Shown here one piece after another: positions 45,056-54,573 of a DNA stretch of 64,000 nucleotides. The notes beneath the pieces are model-generated. The model was not told where the DNA came from. It saw only the letters and a list, made by a program, of their open reading frames with translations, and did no database searches. The first letter of the stretch is position 1. The number at the start of each line of letters is the position of its first letter. This DNA comes from JAJDTT01 sp965116695. GTDB lineage: Bacteria > Acidobacteriota > UBA6911 > RPQK01 > JAJDTT01. The stretch lies in contig OZ220706.1 of the NCBI GenBank assembly GCA_965116695.1, positions 4,402,001 to 4,466,000 of the forward strand, written 5' to 3'. The position numbers and the translations under genes are program-made.

Positions 45056-45120
45056 CGCAAAGTCCTTACGAGGCATGCGATCCGACCGCACCGTTCCGAC
45101 ACCATGGGCCACATCATCCG
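45056..45120 (+). repeat. 65-bp degenerate repeat, copy 1
   Basis: Begins CGCAAAGTCCTTACG and includes GGCATGCGATCCGACCGCA. The second copy is at 45474-45538 with scattered substitutions. Short, non-coding; relation to the structured repeats is not clear. Confidence 0.6.
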
Positions 45121-45473
45121 CCGCGATAGGCCGGGCGCGACCGCTGACTCTTTCCCCGGTGGAGTTTTGCGTTTCCTGGTAGGATCGATCCCTGCCGGGA
45201 GCGGTTCCCGGCGGACCTGCCAATGGAGAAGGAGGGAGGGGCGGTTCGCGTTCCTCCCGCTTCTCTCAAAGGGTGTCCCCAGCTCCGGAGAACCCCCTTT
45301 ACCCAGTTCAGCGGGGTCTGCACCAGACGGCGCACGGTCGTTGACAGAAAACCCCGCCGCTGCGCCATGTGCTGACTGAGCCTCGAAGTCGGCAGATCTC
45401 CTATATTTACCTTGGCCGTGCCATTTCAGGCCAACATAGGCCCTCTGGGCGCGTCTTTTTTCTCGGAACCGGT

Positions 45474-45538
45474 CGCAAAGTCGTTACGCGGCATGCGATT
45501 CGACCGCATCGGTCCGACACTATGGGGCACATTATCCG
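45474..45538 (+). repeat. 65-bp degenerate repeat, copy 2
   Basis: CGCAAAGTCGTTACGCGGCA... matches copy 1 at 45056-45120, and the end (CACATTAT versus CACATCAT) aligns too. It directly follows a QANIG-type repeat at 45425-45473. Confidence 0.6.
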
Positions 45539-45662
45539 GTCTGTGCCTCCACCCCGTTGGAGGTGGAGGAGCGGCACTTCGTCAGGTGTTTGTCCCCCTT
45601 CGAGCACACGGCCGCAGGCCCAGTTCAGGAAGTCGATCTCCACGGCTGGCCCGAACGCTTAC

Positions 45663-45769
45663 CCGTGGACTCCATGGACGATTTTCGGGCCTCGACTCCA
45701 AGGTTTGAAGACCTTGCGGGCTCCGGGGATCGGGGGCGTACATTCGGAGCCGACCGGGTCCGATTGGCC
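45663..45769 (-). repeat. 107-bp dispersed repeat, inverted relative to 63761-63867
   Basis: The reverse strand reads GGCCAATCGGACCCGGTCGG, then CTCCGAATGTACGCCCCC, and ends CATGGAGTCCACGG. The plus strand at 63761-63867 has the same blocks with substitutions. Two copies in opposite orientation flank most of the island's right half. Confidence 0.65.
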
Positions 45770-46333
45770 AGTAATTGCTGAAGACGTATCGTCTTCTCCC
45801 CCGGCTTTCCTTCACCTTGTAGATGCCCAGGCATCTCCTCCTTTCTGGATCCGGGGTCTTCGCCGTTGCGGCGAATCGTAGCATGGCTCCAGAGAATCAG
45901 CGTAGGGATTCGGGTCCACCAGGGCAATGACGCGTCGGCGACTACTACCGCCAGTTTGCGGTGAACCCCTCCACGGCGGGTGACAACGTGAGTGGTCGTC
46001 AATGACTTTCGGAAGGAGTCAGTGCGCGAGTTGAAGAAGATCGAGGAGGCGCGGCCGGGACTCAACTACGGGCTGGCGTGGGGCATCCTCGCTGTCGAGC
46101 CATCCGTGCCTTCGGTTCCTTTTCTCTCGGCCTTTCAGGCCAACATAGGCTGTCTGAGGGCGTCTTTTTTCTCTGGATCGGGCCGAAATCGGACCTGGAG
46201 GAGCGAAAAACTGGCGTTCCGATCGTAACGTCGGTTTCTTACCAGGTGGGCGCGAGTGGACCAGGTCGTCTATGGCGCAGAGTTGGCCCAGGCGCTCCTG
46301 TGGGAAGTCGAGGGGGAATTCCGATAGGAGCAT

Positions 46334-47404
46334 TCATGCAGAACCAGTCTCCGGCCCCGTGCTGATTTCCCACTTCGTGTGGAAAATGTCGTAGTATTTC
46401 GAGGTTCTTTTCGGGGGTGCCCCTTTAGCAGTGAATCGTTTCAACGATTCGTCAGTGGAAATCATCTCCGGGAAGTCGATTTCCTCACGGAAGTTCTGCA
46501 TTGCATGCGCCTCCATGAGCTTCCTGATGTTGTATTGTCGGCGTTCCAGATAGCGACGCGCGAAGCCTTCATCCCACATCCACTTTTGGTGCGAGAGACT
46601 AATTATTCCTCTCACAAGCCGAGCGAAAAACTTGGTGCCGATGACGACATACGATCGTCCGTACTCGTGATCCCTGGCGCTGTAGTGCGCCCATCGCATG
46701 TTTTTCCTCTCCTTGTCTACCTCGTAGTAGACAGAATCGGCCTTTCGGAGGAAGTCTTCGAACGTCGCATGGGACATCCTCAGGAAGTCCGATATCGGAT
46801 CCCTTTCACCGCCCAACCGCCAGCCGAAGGGGTCTTTTGAATGATCCAGCGTCATTTCAGACCCGTCCACTATTCTGGCCATATTCGCTTCTCTGAACGG
46901 AATATCATCGCCGAGGTGAAATGACCCCACAAGAAGCTCTTCGTCCACGAATAGGTCCACAACGCCGGTGTGCAAAGTACGCTGGTAGACGTCTTCCAAG
47001 ACATCCGTCATGGGGCGACCTTTTAGATCTCTGACGATGAGACAATGGAGGGCGGCTAGATTGTGGCTCCTCCTGTCTTTTTTTATTCGACTCTTAGAGG
47101 CACCAGGAAAATCTTTGCCGAGAATGCGATCGGCTCCACGAGCGTAAACAACGTGTAACGCGAGCTCCAATGCCCGTCCCGCATGGAACACGATGCTGCC
47201 GTCGCATTCTCTCTTCTGCGCGTCCAGGCGGAGCGTGTCGTCCGCTACACCTGAAATCATGGTGGTTCGACCAACGCCGTAATCAAGCGTGTTCCTCTTG
47301 GCAGCCTGATGGAACATCTGTTCGAGCTGCGTGTTCACGCTCTCCTCCATGGCGTTTATCTGATCCGCTCCGGCACGCCCAGGCGGTGTTTGATACGTCT
47401 TCAT
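46334..47404 (-). CDS. Hypothetical protein with HEPN-like helical segment
   Basis: 356 residues; ATG 47404 follows an AAGGAGATGAGGG stretch. The segment GRALELALHVVYARGAD followed by RRSHNLAALHCLIVRD resembles the HEPN pattern of the genes at 42669 and 57961. The C-terminal 150 residues include a Trp/Arg-rich region (SARDHEYGRSYVVIGTKF) not recognised. HEPN proteins are often RNases in toxin or defence modules; this is weak support only. Confidence 0.55.
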   Translation of the reverse strand: MKTYQTPPGRAGADQINAMEESVNTQLEQMFHQAAKRNTLDYGVGRTTMISGVADDTLRLDAQKRECDGSIVFHAGRALELALHVVYARGADRILGKDFPGASKSRIKKDRRSHNLAALHCLIVRDLKGRPMTDVLEDVYQRTLHTGVVDLFVDEELLVGSFHLGDDIPFREANMARIVDGSEMTLDHSKDPFGWRLGGERDPISDFLRMSHATFEDFLRKADSVYYEVDKERKNMRWAHYSARDHEYGRSYVVIGTKFFARLVRGIISLSHQKWMWDEGFARRYLERRQYNIRKLMEAHAMQNFREEIDFPEMISTDESLKRFTAKGAPPKRTSKYYDIFHTKWEISTGPETGSA

Positions 47405-47903
47405 GACTCCCTCATCTCCTTTCTCTCTCCGAACTCACTCCAACCAAAATCTCTCGTCCCTTTCCCTTGTTATACGCCGCCCGATCGGAAATCGTCCGTA
47501 TTCTCCATCTAAGAGCCTGCGCCGCAGAAGATCTGCGCAACGACGCGGGCCGGTGATCTTTGCTTCGATGAACCCTGACCGAGCCCGTGCTAAGAGACAG
47601 CATAATCCGCCTTGTAGAGACCCTCTACAACGAGAGAATCCGCCGCTGCGTCTCCAGGACTGGCTCTGGGATCGAGTCGAGGCCTGGGGACGGCGAACCG
47701 AGGCCCGGGCCAGGGTCCGACACAGATTTCGCAGGATGGTGACCGGTCGGTTGGTGTCCTGATCCAGCGTGACCGAGCCACCGGGTCCGGACGGGGTTAT
47801 ACTGACCAACTGGTCTTCTGTGGGGCAAGCTCCTTGGGTATCCTTGAGATTCCATAAAGGAACATCACCGACGATCTGCTTGGGCCAGCGAGACGAGGAA
47901 ACC
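47405..47903. other. Intergenic region, no supported gene
   Basis: 499 bases between divergent genes. Frames on both strands are Arg/Ser/Pro-rich with no ribosome site. Promoters of both flanking genes must lie here. Confidence 0.5.
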
Positions 47904-48572
47904 ATGGGAATCACGAGCGCTACGCTGCAAAGGACGTTTCGCGTTCGATACGGGAATCAGTGTGGAACCTGCTTCACGATAGACATGGATGACAGGCGGT
48001 ATCTGGTCACAGCGAGACATCTAGCCTTTGGCATCGAAGGGCGAGGCGAGATTGAGGTCTGGCACGATGGTGCTTGGAAACGCTTGGCCGTTGAGTTGGT
48101 TGGGCATGGTCCCGGCGACATCGACGTTACCGTGTTGGCACCGGGCCAGTCGTTCGGCGGAGGTTACCCGATTACTCCTTACGAAACGTTTTCCTTGGGT
48201 GAGAATGTATATTTTCTGGGATTCCCGTTCGGATTGGGATCCGAGGTCGGCGGATTGAACAGCGCATTTCCGATACCGTGGGTCAAGAGCGGCATCGTGT
48301 CTGCATTCAATTCAGCGGACGGAACCATTTTCCTCGATGGCCACAACAACCCAGGATTCTCAGGCGGCCCAGTTGTGCGTGATGATGTATCCGAAGGACA
48401 GATACTCGGCGTGGTTTCAGGATACCAGCGGGACCGCCAGCCCGTGCTCGACACCACTGGTCATAAGGGTCCCTACACCTACGATCTGAACACTGGCGTC
48501 GTAATCGCATACGACGCCCGCTACATCAAGGATATCGTGCGCAAAAACCCTGTTGGCTTCCCGATTCGGTAG
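47904..48572 (+). CDS. Trypsin-like serine protease without signal peptide
   Basis: 222 residues from ATG 47904 (GAGGAAACC before it). The catalytic triad is visible: His in VTARHLAF, Asp in GDIDVTVLA and Ser in NNPGFSGGPVV. No signal peptide or membrane segment is seen, so it should act in the cytoplasm. There is no PDZ domain, so it is not a DegP-type protease. Intracellular trypsin-like proteases occur as effectors in defence modules, but no partner is identified here. Confidence 0.75.
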   Translation: MGITSATLQRTFRVRYGNQCGTCFTIDMDDRRYLVTARHLAFGIEGRGEIEVWHDGAWKRLAVELVGHGPGDIDVTVLAPGQSFGGGYPITPYETFSLGENVYFLGFPFGLGSEVGGLNSAFPIPWVKSGIVSAFNSADGTIFLDGHNNPGFSGGPVVRDDVSEGQILGVVSGYQRDRQPVLDTTGHKGPYTYDLNTGVVIAYDARYIKDIVRKNPVGFPIR

Positions 48573-48666
48573 ATGTGGGCGTGGATTCGCAAGGCCCCGG
48601 CGGCCGAGCAACTCAGTCACCCGTTCGGTTATGGCGCCAGCCAGGATAGGTGCCCCGCTCGCGTAT

Positions 48667-48720
48667 GTGTCGGCGTTCGAATAGGTCCGTGCGCCGGTGC
48701 GCGGCGTCGACCTAGTTCGG
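48667..48720 (-). pseudogene. Tiny integrase 3' relic
   Basis: On the plus strand this reads like the end of the integrase genes in reverse (around TCGAATAGGTCCGTGCGCC), matching the equivalent part at 49379-49420. It encodes at most the RTDLFE region and has no reading frame of its own. Confidence 0.45.
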
Positions 48721-48930
48721 GGCCACGATGAGATGGCGCCCCTGCGGCCCCTTCCCCGGAGATGATCCGACTCCCCGGTCATCCACTCCCGAACCGACGA
48801 CCGGAATCCGTTCTGGCCCGCTTCGGTCGATCCGCTCCCTACACGGGCCAGTCCGAAAGCCCTGACATTTTCGATGGCCATTGATAGAGAATCCTCATAC
48901 TTCCCATCTTGACCGTCACGGGTGTCATTA

Positions 48931-49314
48931 CTGGCCTTCCCGGCAGGGATAATTGAGACGGGAGCGACCCCCCAGGCGATGGCACCTGCCGTGCACATCA
49001 GCCTGCCCCGCATTGCCGATCCGGGAGGCAAAAAGGGGGGGTCGCTCCCGTCCACCTCCGCTTTCCCCGTGCGGCACCGCCGGGCCGCGAGGCGATCCGT
49101 AACCCGAACGGGGACAGCAAGTTAGAGAAAAGTCTCCGTGCACCTCGAAGAGGCCTCATGGTGCACATGCCCCCCATTGTCTCATGTGCACTCCCCGATC
49201 GGCACGGAACCCCACTTTTCAACGGTCCAGTTCGAGCTCCCGGACGCCGGCTCGAACGCCAGATCACGAAGCCTGCCGGGAGGACCACCATGGCGAATCA
49301 ACGGAGCAGTCCGG
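48931..49314 (-). repeat. Word-carrying structured repeat, copy C
   Basis: Reads right to left. The hairpin pairs GTGCACATG (49191-49183) with CATGTGCAC (49169-49161). The palindrome has arms 48960-48973 and 49035-49049, and the word ATGTGCAC is at its centre (48998-48991). The 5' part continues directly into an integrase relic at 49325. It lies downstream of the restriction operon in the same orientation as copy D upstream of it. Confidence 0.85.
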
Positions 49315-49324
49315 CCGCCGCTTC

Positions 49325-49530
49325 TCAACTCTCGCCAGCCAGATAGCTCGCCCAGTCCTCCATGAGCCGTCGCCGCCGCTCGAACAGGTCCGTGCGCCGG
49401 TACGCCGCCTCGACCACCTCGCCCCACCTCGCCGCCGTGAGCACCAGGAACTCGAAAGCCACCAGGGCCACGGGCCACGTTCGAGGCCCGCAGCCTTCCT
49501 GCTTCCGAACGCCGACGCGGCCCTTCCAGA
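49325..49530 (-). pseudogene. Integrase C-terminal relic with internal deletion
   Basis: Encodes VAFEFLVLTAARWGEV fused directly to VEAAYRRTDLFERRRRLMED. Compared with the intact integrases it lacks everything between the first catalytic Arg region and the C-terminal end, including the HxxR. The stop is at 49327-49325, then repeat copy C begins. It cannot be active. Confidence 0.75.
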
Positions 49531-49549
49531 GAGCGCTGCAACGCGAAGC

Positions 49550-52500
49550 TCAACCTCCCGTGGCTGACGGGGTCTGGGTCAATCCTAACGATGGCGTCTC
49601 CGCCGGTTCGTACGCGAGCTGGAACGACGTCTCGCTCATCCATCGTTTGAATCCCGCGTTGTCCATGAACTGCTTGAACAATTCGGTGTCGTCCTTCATC
49701 ACTGCCGTGATGACTCGCAACAGCGCCTCATCGTGCTCGATACGCGCGTTTTCCCGGTCCGAGTTCTTCTGGGCGTTCTTGAAGGCCGTGTCCCGTGCGA
49801 CGCGTGACGGAATCGTCTCGGTGATAAGTTGCCGGACACGGTCGGCATCTTCCCAGGGAATGTCGCCAAAGAGATCATTGAAGTCCCGGATGATGTTTGA
49901 GAGTCGATCCAGATCGGCTTCGGAACGGCCACCCGTACCGATGCCCGGCACGCCGTCGATCTCAGCGTCCGCATCGGGCAGATTGATCTTCTGCATCGTG
50001 CGTTTTTCGACCCGGTAACTGTCCATGTCGATGACATCGAGAATGCCTTTCGACAGATCCTCCTCTCGCGGGGACGGCAACTTCGAAACCAGGAAGTTCA
50101 GGAAAATCGAGCGTTCCTCCCAGCCAGCGTTGTTGTACGGCAGAACCGAAGAGAGGAACGCGTAGGTTCTCAGGAATCCTTTGGCTCGGCGCTTGAATTG
50201 CACCTGCCCATCTTCGTCCAGGTCGTGCAGGTACACAGCGACGCAAGCATCGAGGATGGGGTCAAGTTCCTCTCGCTCCTCGCCGGCCAAGTAGCGCGAC
50301 ACGAACTCTCTGACCTGCTCGGGAGAATAGACCTGGGCACCGTCCAACTCTGCCTGGAGGTCATGCAACTTGTTTGGATCGGTCTCTTCGGACAGGATCG
50401 TCGCTCGATAGTAGTCGGCGAAGGCGTCGCGAATGGCATTCGATTCGTTCAGGAAATCCAGCACGAAGACATCGTGCTTCTTGGGATGCGCCCGATTGAG
50501 CCGCGAGAGGGTCTGGACCGCCTTGATGCCGGAGAGTGTCTTGTCCACGTACATCGTATGCAGCAGAGGTTCGTCGTAACCGGTTTGGAACTTGTCGGCA
50601 CAGACGAGAAAGCGGTACGGCTCCTCCTGGAACCTCTCGGCAATCTTGTTCGACGGAAAACCGTTCAGCGTGGTTTCGCTCACCTTTTCCCCGCCGTATT
50701 CGTGCTCGCCCGAGAAGGCCACGATGGCATGGAAGCGGCTCTTTCGTTCCTTCAGGTACTCGCGGATGGCATGGAAGTACTGGATCGCGCGTTCGATCCC
50801 ATTTGTGACGACCATCGCCCGGGCCTTGCCGCCGATCTTGCCATGGGAGAGGACCTGCGTGTGGAAGTGGTCCACCATGATCTCCGACTTGAGGCGGATC
50901 GCGTGGTCATGTCCCTCGACGTAGCGCCGCAACTTCTTGCCGGCCTTTTTGGCGTCGAACTCGGGATCGTCCTCTACGGTCTTGGCGAGCTTGTAGTAGC
51001 TCTTGACGGGAGTGTAATGACGAAGCACATCCAGGATGAATCCCTCCTGAATCGCTTGTTTCATGCTGTAGGTGTGAAAGGCGTGATGCTGAACCGCGCC
51101 GTCGCTCTGCGGGTCCGGATCACCGAAGATCTCCAGCGTTTTGTTCTTCGGCGTGGCGGTGAAGGCGAAATAGCTGGCGTTCGGGAGAAGCTTACGCGAC
51201 TCCATCAGGCGGTTGATCTGATCTTCGTAGGTCTCGTCTTCCTCAACTTGCCCCGCCTTTCCGAGCGCCTTGGCCATGGCTGCGGCGGTGCGGCCGCCCT
51301 GGCTTGAATGCGCCTCGTCGATGATGATCGCGAAGCTGCCCCTGCGATGTTCGTTCCCGATCTCGTCGAGAATGAAGGGGAACTTCTGGATCGTCGAGAT
51401 GATGATCTTCTTGCCGGACTCGATGAACCGCCGCAGGTCGCCGGAACGCTCGGCGTGCCCCACCGTCGCGCGCACCTGGGCGTATTTCCTGATCGTGTCC
51501 CGGATCTGCCGGTCGAGGATGCGGCGGTCGGTGACGACGATGATGGAGTCGAAGACCGGAGCATCGTCCTTCTCCAGCCGGATCAGTTGGTGGGCCAGCC
51601 ACGCGATCGAAAAGCTCTTGCCGCTACCCGCCGAGTGCTGGATCAGGTAACGCTTTCCTGCGCCGTACGCTCGCACGTCAGACAGAAGCCGGCGCACGGC
51701 GTCGAGCTGATGGTAGCGAGGCCAGATCTGGACCCGCTTCTTCCTTCCCGTCTTGGCGTCCTTGGACTCCACGATCTGGGCGTAGTTCTCCAGGATGTTG
51801 GTCAGGCTCCGCCGGGTGAGCACTTCGCGCCACAGGTAGTCCGAACTGAGGCCACCTGGGTTGGGTGGGTTTCCCGCACCGTCGTTCCAACCTCGATTGA
51901 AGGGCAGGAACCAGGAAGCCTTTCCCTTGAGGTGCGTGCAAAAATGGATTTCGTTTTCGTCCACCGCGAAGTGGGCCACGCAGCGGCCGAACCAGAAAAG
52001 CCTCTCGCGCGGATTGCGGTCCCTCTTGTACTGCTCCATGGCGTCGCTCGCCGTCTGCTTGGTGAGGCGGTTCTTGAGCTCGAAGGTGAAGACGGGAAGG
52101 CCGTTGATGAAGAGGCCGATGTCGAGTGACCGTTGCGTATCGTGCTGACTGTAGCGGAGCTGGCGGGTGACGGTGAAGCGATTCTGTTTGAAGCGTTGCT
52201 TGGCCTTCTCGTTCTCGGCCGATGGGGTTCCGTAGAAGAAGTCGAATTCGTGAGGCCCGTGCCGAATGCCGTTGCGGAGGACGTCGACAGTGCCTCGCTT
52301 GGAGATTTCGCCCTGCAGCCGGGCAAGGAATTTTCGGCGCGTGGGACAGTCTTCGGTTAACCGCAGGGCCGTTGCGGATTCGGGTTGGGTGGCATTCAGA
52401 AAGGCTCGGAGTTGGAGGAGATCGATGCAGAATTCGCGGTTGTAGTCGTGGTGGTTCCCGGGTGACCAGCCGACGCCACCGTAGCTGGCGGGTGGTTCAC

Positions 52501-52594
52501 CAATGGTGTGACCGGTAGGAGGGTCGCAGGGGTCTCCGGTCAAAGCCTTGCAGATAAGGCGTTCGAGGCCACCCTCGGAAGTGTCCGTGGTCAT
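49550..52594 (-). CDS. hsdR: Type I restriction enzyme R subunit (HsdR)
   Basis: 1014 residues if started at ATG 52594 (AGGA before it, 19 bases after the DUF5615 stop); ATG 52648 would overlap that gene. The N-terminal nuclease has a D...ExK core with FTFELKNRLTK near residue 180. The helicase motor shows Walker A in HSAGSGKSFSIAWL, the DEAH box in IIIDEAHSSQGG and motif III in FAFTATPKNK. HsdR cleaves DNA after ATP-driven translocation. It is the last gene of the hsd operon. Confidence 0.9.
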   Translation of the reverse strand: MTTDTSEGGLERLICKALTGDPCDPPTGHTIGEPPASYGGVGWSPGNHHDYNREFCIDLLQLRAFLNATQPESATALRLTEDCPTRRKFLARLQGEISKRGTVDVLRNGIRHGPHEFDFFYGTPSAENEKAKQRFKQNRFTVTRQLRYSQHDTQRSLDIGLFINGLPVFTFELKNRLTKQTASDAMEQYKRDRNPRERLFWFGRCVAHFAVDENEIHFCTHLKGKASWFLPFNRGWNDGAGNPPNPGGLSSDYLWREVLTRRSLTNILENYAQIVESKDAKTGRKKRVQIWPRYHQLDAVRRLLSDVRAYGAGKRYLIQHSAGSGKSFSIAWLAHQLIRLEKDDAPVFDSIIVVTDRRILDRQIRDTIRKYAQVRATVGHAERSGDLRRFIESGKKIIISTIQKFPFILDEIGNEHRRGSFAIIIDEAHSSQGGRTAAAMAKALGKAGQVEEDETYEDQINRLMESRKLLPNASYFAFTATPKNKTLEIFGDPDPQSDGAVQHHAFHTYSMKQAIQEGFILDVLRHYTPVKSYYKLAKTVEDDPEFDAKKAGKKLRRYVEGHDHAIRLKSEIMVDHFHTQVLSHGKIGGKARAMVVTNGIERAIQYFHAIREYLKERKSRFHAIVAFSGEHEYGGEKVSETTLNGFPSNKIAERFQEEPYRFLVCADKFQTGYDEPLLHTMYVDKTLSGIKAVQTLSRLNRAHPKKHDVFVLDFLNESNAIRDAFADYYRATILSEETDPNKLHDLQAELDGAQVYSPEQVREFVSRYLAGEEREELDPILDACVAVYLHDLDEDGQVQFKRRAKGFLRTYAFLSSVLPYNNAGWEERSIFLNFLVSKLPSPREEDLSKGILDVIDMDSYRVEKRTMQKINLPDADAEIDGVPGIGTGGRSEADLDRLSNIIRDFNDLFGDIPWEDADRVRQLITETIPSRVARDTAFKNAQKNSDRENARIEHDEALLRVITAVMKDDTELFKQFMDNAGFKRWMSETSFQLAYEPAETPSLGLTQTPSATGG

Positions 52595-52613
52595 GTCTAC
52601 GATCCTGCGATCT

Positions 52614-52931
52614 TCAGATCGGAACTTCCCTGAATTCCCCGCTCTCAACCTCTTCGATCGCCGCCCGGATTTCGCCCGTCCGGCGCTGCACCCTGGGCCA
52701 CGCGGTCGCGAGCAGGACCACGATTCCCAACCGTATCCTGCCGAGATTCTGCTGGTGGCGAATGTTCTGGTCAGTGGTCACGATGACCTCGTAGCCATCC
52801 TCCTCAGCCTTGCGGATCAGTTCGCCGTTGTCCAGTAGCTCCCAGCCCCGCTCTGCGGACCTGTCCACCGAATGTTCTGGAAGATGATGCCGCAAGGGTG
52901 CGGGCGTCCCGTGATCGAATAGGATCTTCAT
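52614..52931 (-). CDS. DUF5615 PIN-like protein
   Basis: 105 residues. Starts MKILFDHGTP, the usual DUF5615 opening with its first Asp, and continues with a later Asp in VTTDQNIRHQQNL. DUF5615 proteins have a PIN-like nuclease fold and pair with DUF433 proteins. The gene begins two bases after the DUF433 stop. It sits inside the hsd operon, between hsdS and hsdR. Confidence 0.8.
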   Translation of the reverse strand: MKILFDHGTPAPLRHHLPEHSVDRSAERGWELLDNGELIRKAEEDGYEVIVTTDQNIRHQQNLGRIRLGIVVLLATAWPRVQRRTGEIRAAIEEVESGEFREVPI

Positions 52932-52933
52932 GG

Positions 52934-53155
52934 TCAGGCGGGCGTCTTGAAGTATTCCGTCTCATGGTTAAGAACCGCCGTCACCTGCCACTCCTTGACC
53001 TCGGGAAACCACTCCAGGAACTGCTCCACGGTAGCGCCGCTCTCAAGGTTCTCGAACAGGGCGTACACCGGCACCCTCGTGCCCTTGAAAGCCCACGCCC
53101 CACTGATCTTGCGGGGGTTGCGCTCCACTGCCGGGCATGTGTTCCAGTCCGTCAT
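52934..53155 (-). CDS. DUF433 protein, partner of DUF5615
   Basis: 73 residues. The central RISGAWAFKGTRV-like stretch (here PRKISGAWAFKGTRVPVYA) is the DUF433 winged-helix core, followed by SGATVEQFLEWFPEV. It is the presumed antitoxin of the DUF5615 protein. Its ATG overlaps the hsdS stop (ATGA, 53152-53155), so it is translationally tied to the specificity subunit. Confidence 0.8.
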   Translation of the reverse strand: MTDWNTCPAVERNPRKISGAWAFKGTRVPVYALFENLESGATVEQFLEWFPEVKEWQVTAVLNHETEYFKTPA

Positions 53156-54573
53156 GCGCTTGCCTCCTTCATCATGTCTTGCGCGGTCGCACGCAGGTTC
53201 GAGTCGGTGGGGATAGTGTCGGCCCGGTCGCGTTCGCCTTCGAGCGGATCCGTCCCCGGTAGCCTCGCCGCCGCCTCGCGCACGTCCAGCTTGCCGGTCA
53301 CGACATCGGCGATCAGGCGGGTCCGGTACTCGCGGAGCAGTTCAATCTCTCGCTCGCCCGCTGCCCGGCCCGCTGACATGCGCCAACTTGCGGCTGCGAG
53401 AAAGCGGGCGATGGCCCGTTGCTCGGGAAGAGGGGGCAGGAGGAGTGGCGCTCTGAGAAAGGAATCATCGGTCAATTGAAGCCGCGAAACCCAGATGCCT
53501 TTTGATCGAACGCGCAATTCCCAGTTGAAGGCTTCGGATCGCACCAGCGCATGAATGAAATCGGGAAGCGCTCTGGCCTTCCGTCGGACTCGGTACACCC
53601 CATATGCGGTGCTGACGATTCCATGGTAGCGAGAAACGCCTAAGCCCCGGCTCCATGCCCACAAACTATTGATAACGAGATCACCAGGCCAACAGAGCTT
53701 GTGGCCGACATATGATTGCGCCTTGAACATCGTCACACTTGCGGAGTCTCTCGGTACGATTCCCCGGTCTGAAGATACCGTCAGGAGGTCCTCGCTTCCG
53801 GTCTCCGAGCGTTCGTCGATGCACCGGAAGACGGTCTTGCCGCGCCGAATCTTCCAATGCTCCGGCACTTCCCCCAGCCACTCGACCCCGGAGTCCTTGT
53901 AGGCCGGGTAGGGCTGGCCGGTTCGGACATCGATCTGGCCCGTCACGGCTTGGTGGATGATGGCCTGCTTCTGCTCCTCCAGAAGCTCGATCAGCCGTTC
54001 CTTGGCCCGGATGTAGCGCCGGACGCGCCGGTCGGCGTGGTCGAGGAAGCGGGCGATGGAGGTTTGCTCGGGGATAGGTGGGACAATACAAGGTAAGTAT
54101 TTGAAGTCGCGCCAGTCGAGGTTTTGGCGCAATCCAGAACCCATTCCATAGAAGACCTTCTTTAGATCGTAGGTGTGGAGGAGGAGGTGTCCATATGGAC
54201 GCAATACCACTTTCTCCGTATGGAGACACATGTACGCGGACGTAATTACTCCTCGGTTGCGACTCAGACCAAACCGCAGACTGGTCCAGTCGTTTTGCAG
54301 GTCTGTGGGACGTACGATGATGTCTCCTGGCTCGACGATCTGGTAAGTCTCAAACGAAGCAGGCACTAGTCCATGCAACTTTTCAGGAGGCTTCACAACG
54401 ATGTGTCCGTAACTGAGCGAGAGGACAGTCGTCTCCGTCAAACCCTTGTTGGGAACCCTCTTTTTCCGATAACAGGCTCGACCAGGTAGACGTCTCCAAT
54501 GGCTCGGCACCTTGCCCAGCCACGGCACTCCGGAATCCTTGTAGGCCGGATACGGTCTAAGCTTGGCGCTCAT
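53152..54573 (-). CDS. hsdS: Type I restriction specificity subunit (HsdS)
   Basis: 473 residues. Two target-recognition domains begin with near-repeat segments YPAYKDSGVPWLGKVPSHW (residue 9) and YPAYKDSGVEWLGEVPEHW (about residue 225). Conserved helical spacers follow each (IPEQTSIARFLDHAD; LPEQRAIARFLAAAS). HsdS reads the split target sequence for HsdM and HsdR. It overlaps hsdM by ATGA (54570-54573). Confidence 0.9.
   Translation of the reverse strand: MSAKLRPYPAYKDSGVPWLGKVPSHWRRLPGRACYRKKRVPNKGLTETTVLSLSYGHIVVKPPEKLHGLVPASFETYQIVEPGDIIVRPTDLQNDWTSLRFGLSRNRGVITSAYMCLHTEKVVLRPYGHLLLHTYDLKKVFYGMGSGLRQNLDWRDFKYLPCIVPPIPEQTSIARFLDHADRRVRRYIRAKERLIELLEEQKQAIIHQAVTGQIDVRTGQPYPAYKDSGVEWLGEVPEHWKIRRGKTVFRCIDERSETGSEDLLTVSSDRGIVPRDSASVTMFKAQSYVGHKLCWPGDLVINSLWAWSRGLGVSRYHGIVSTAYGVYRVRRKARALPDFIHALVRSEAFNWELRVRSKGIWVSRLQLTDDSFLRAPLLLPPLPEQRAIARFLAAASWRMSAGRAAGEREIELLREYRTRLIADVVTGKLDVREAAARLPGTDPLEGERDRADTIPTDSNLRATAQDMMKEASA

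Larger units (their letters stand above)
44786..46333. other. Gene-free repeat-relic region
   Basis: About 1.5 kb without a supported gene, made largely of degenerate repeats: two 65-base copies (45056-45120, 45474-45538), the short QANIG-type copies (about 45425-45473 and 46131-46183) and one arm of a 107-base inverted copy (45663-45769). None keeps a continuous frame with a ribosome site. Confidence 0.5.
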
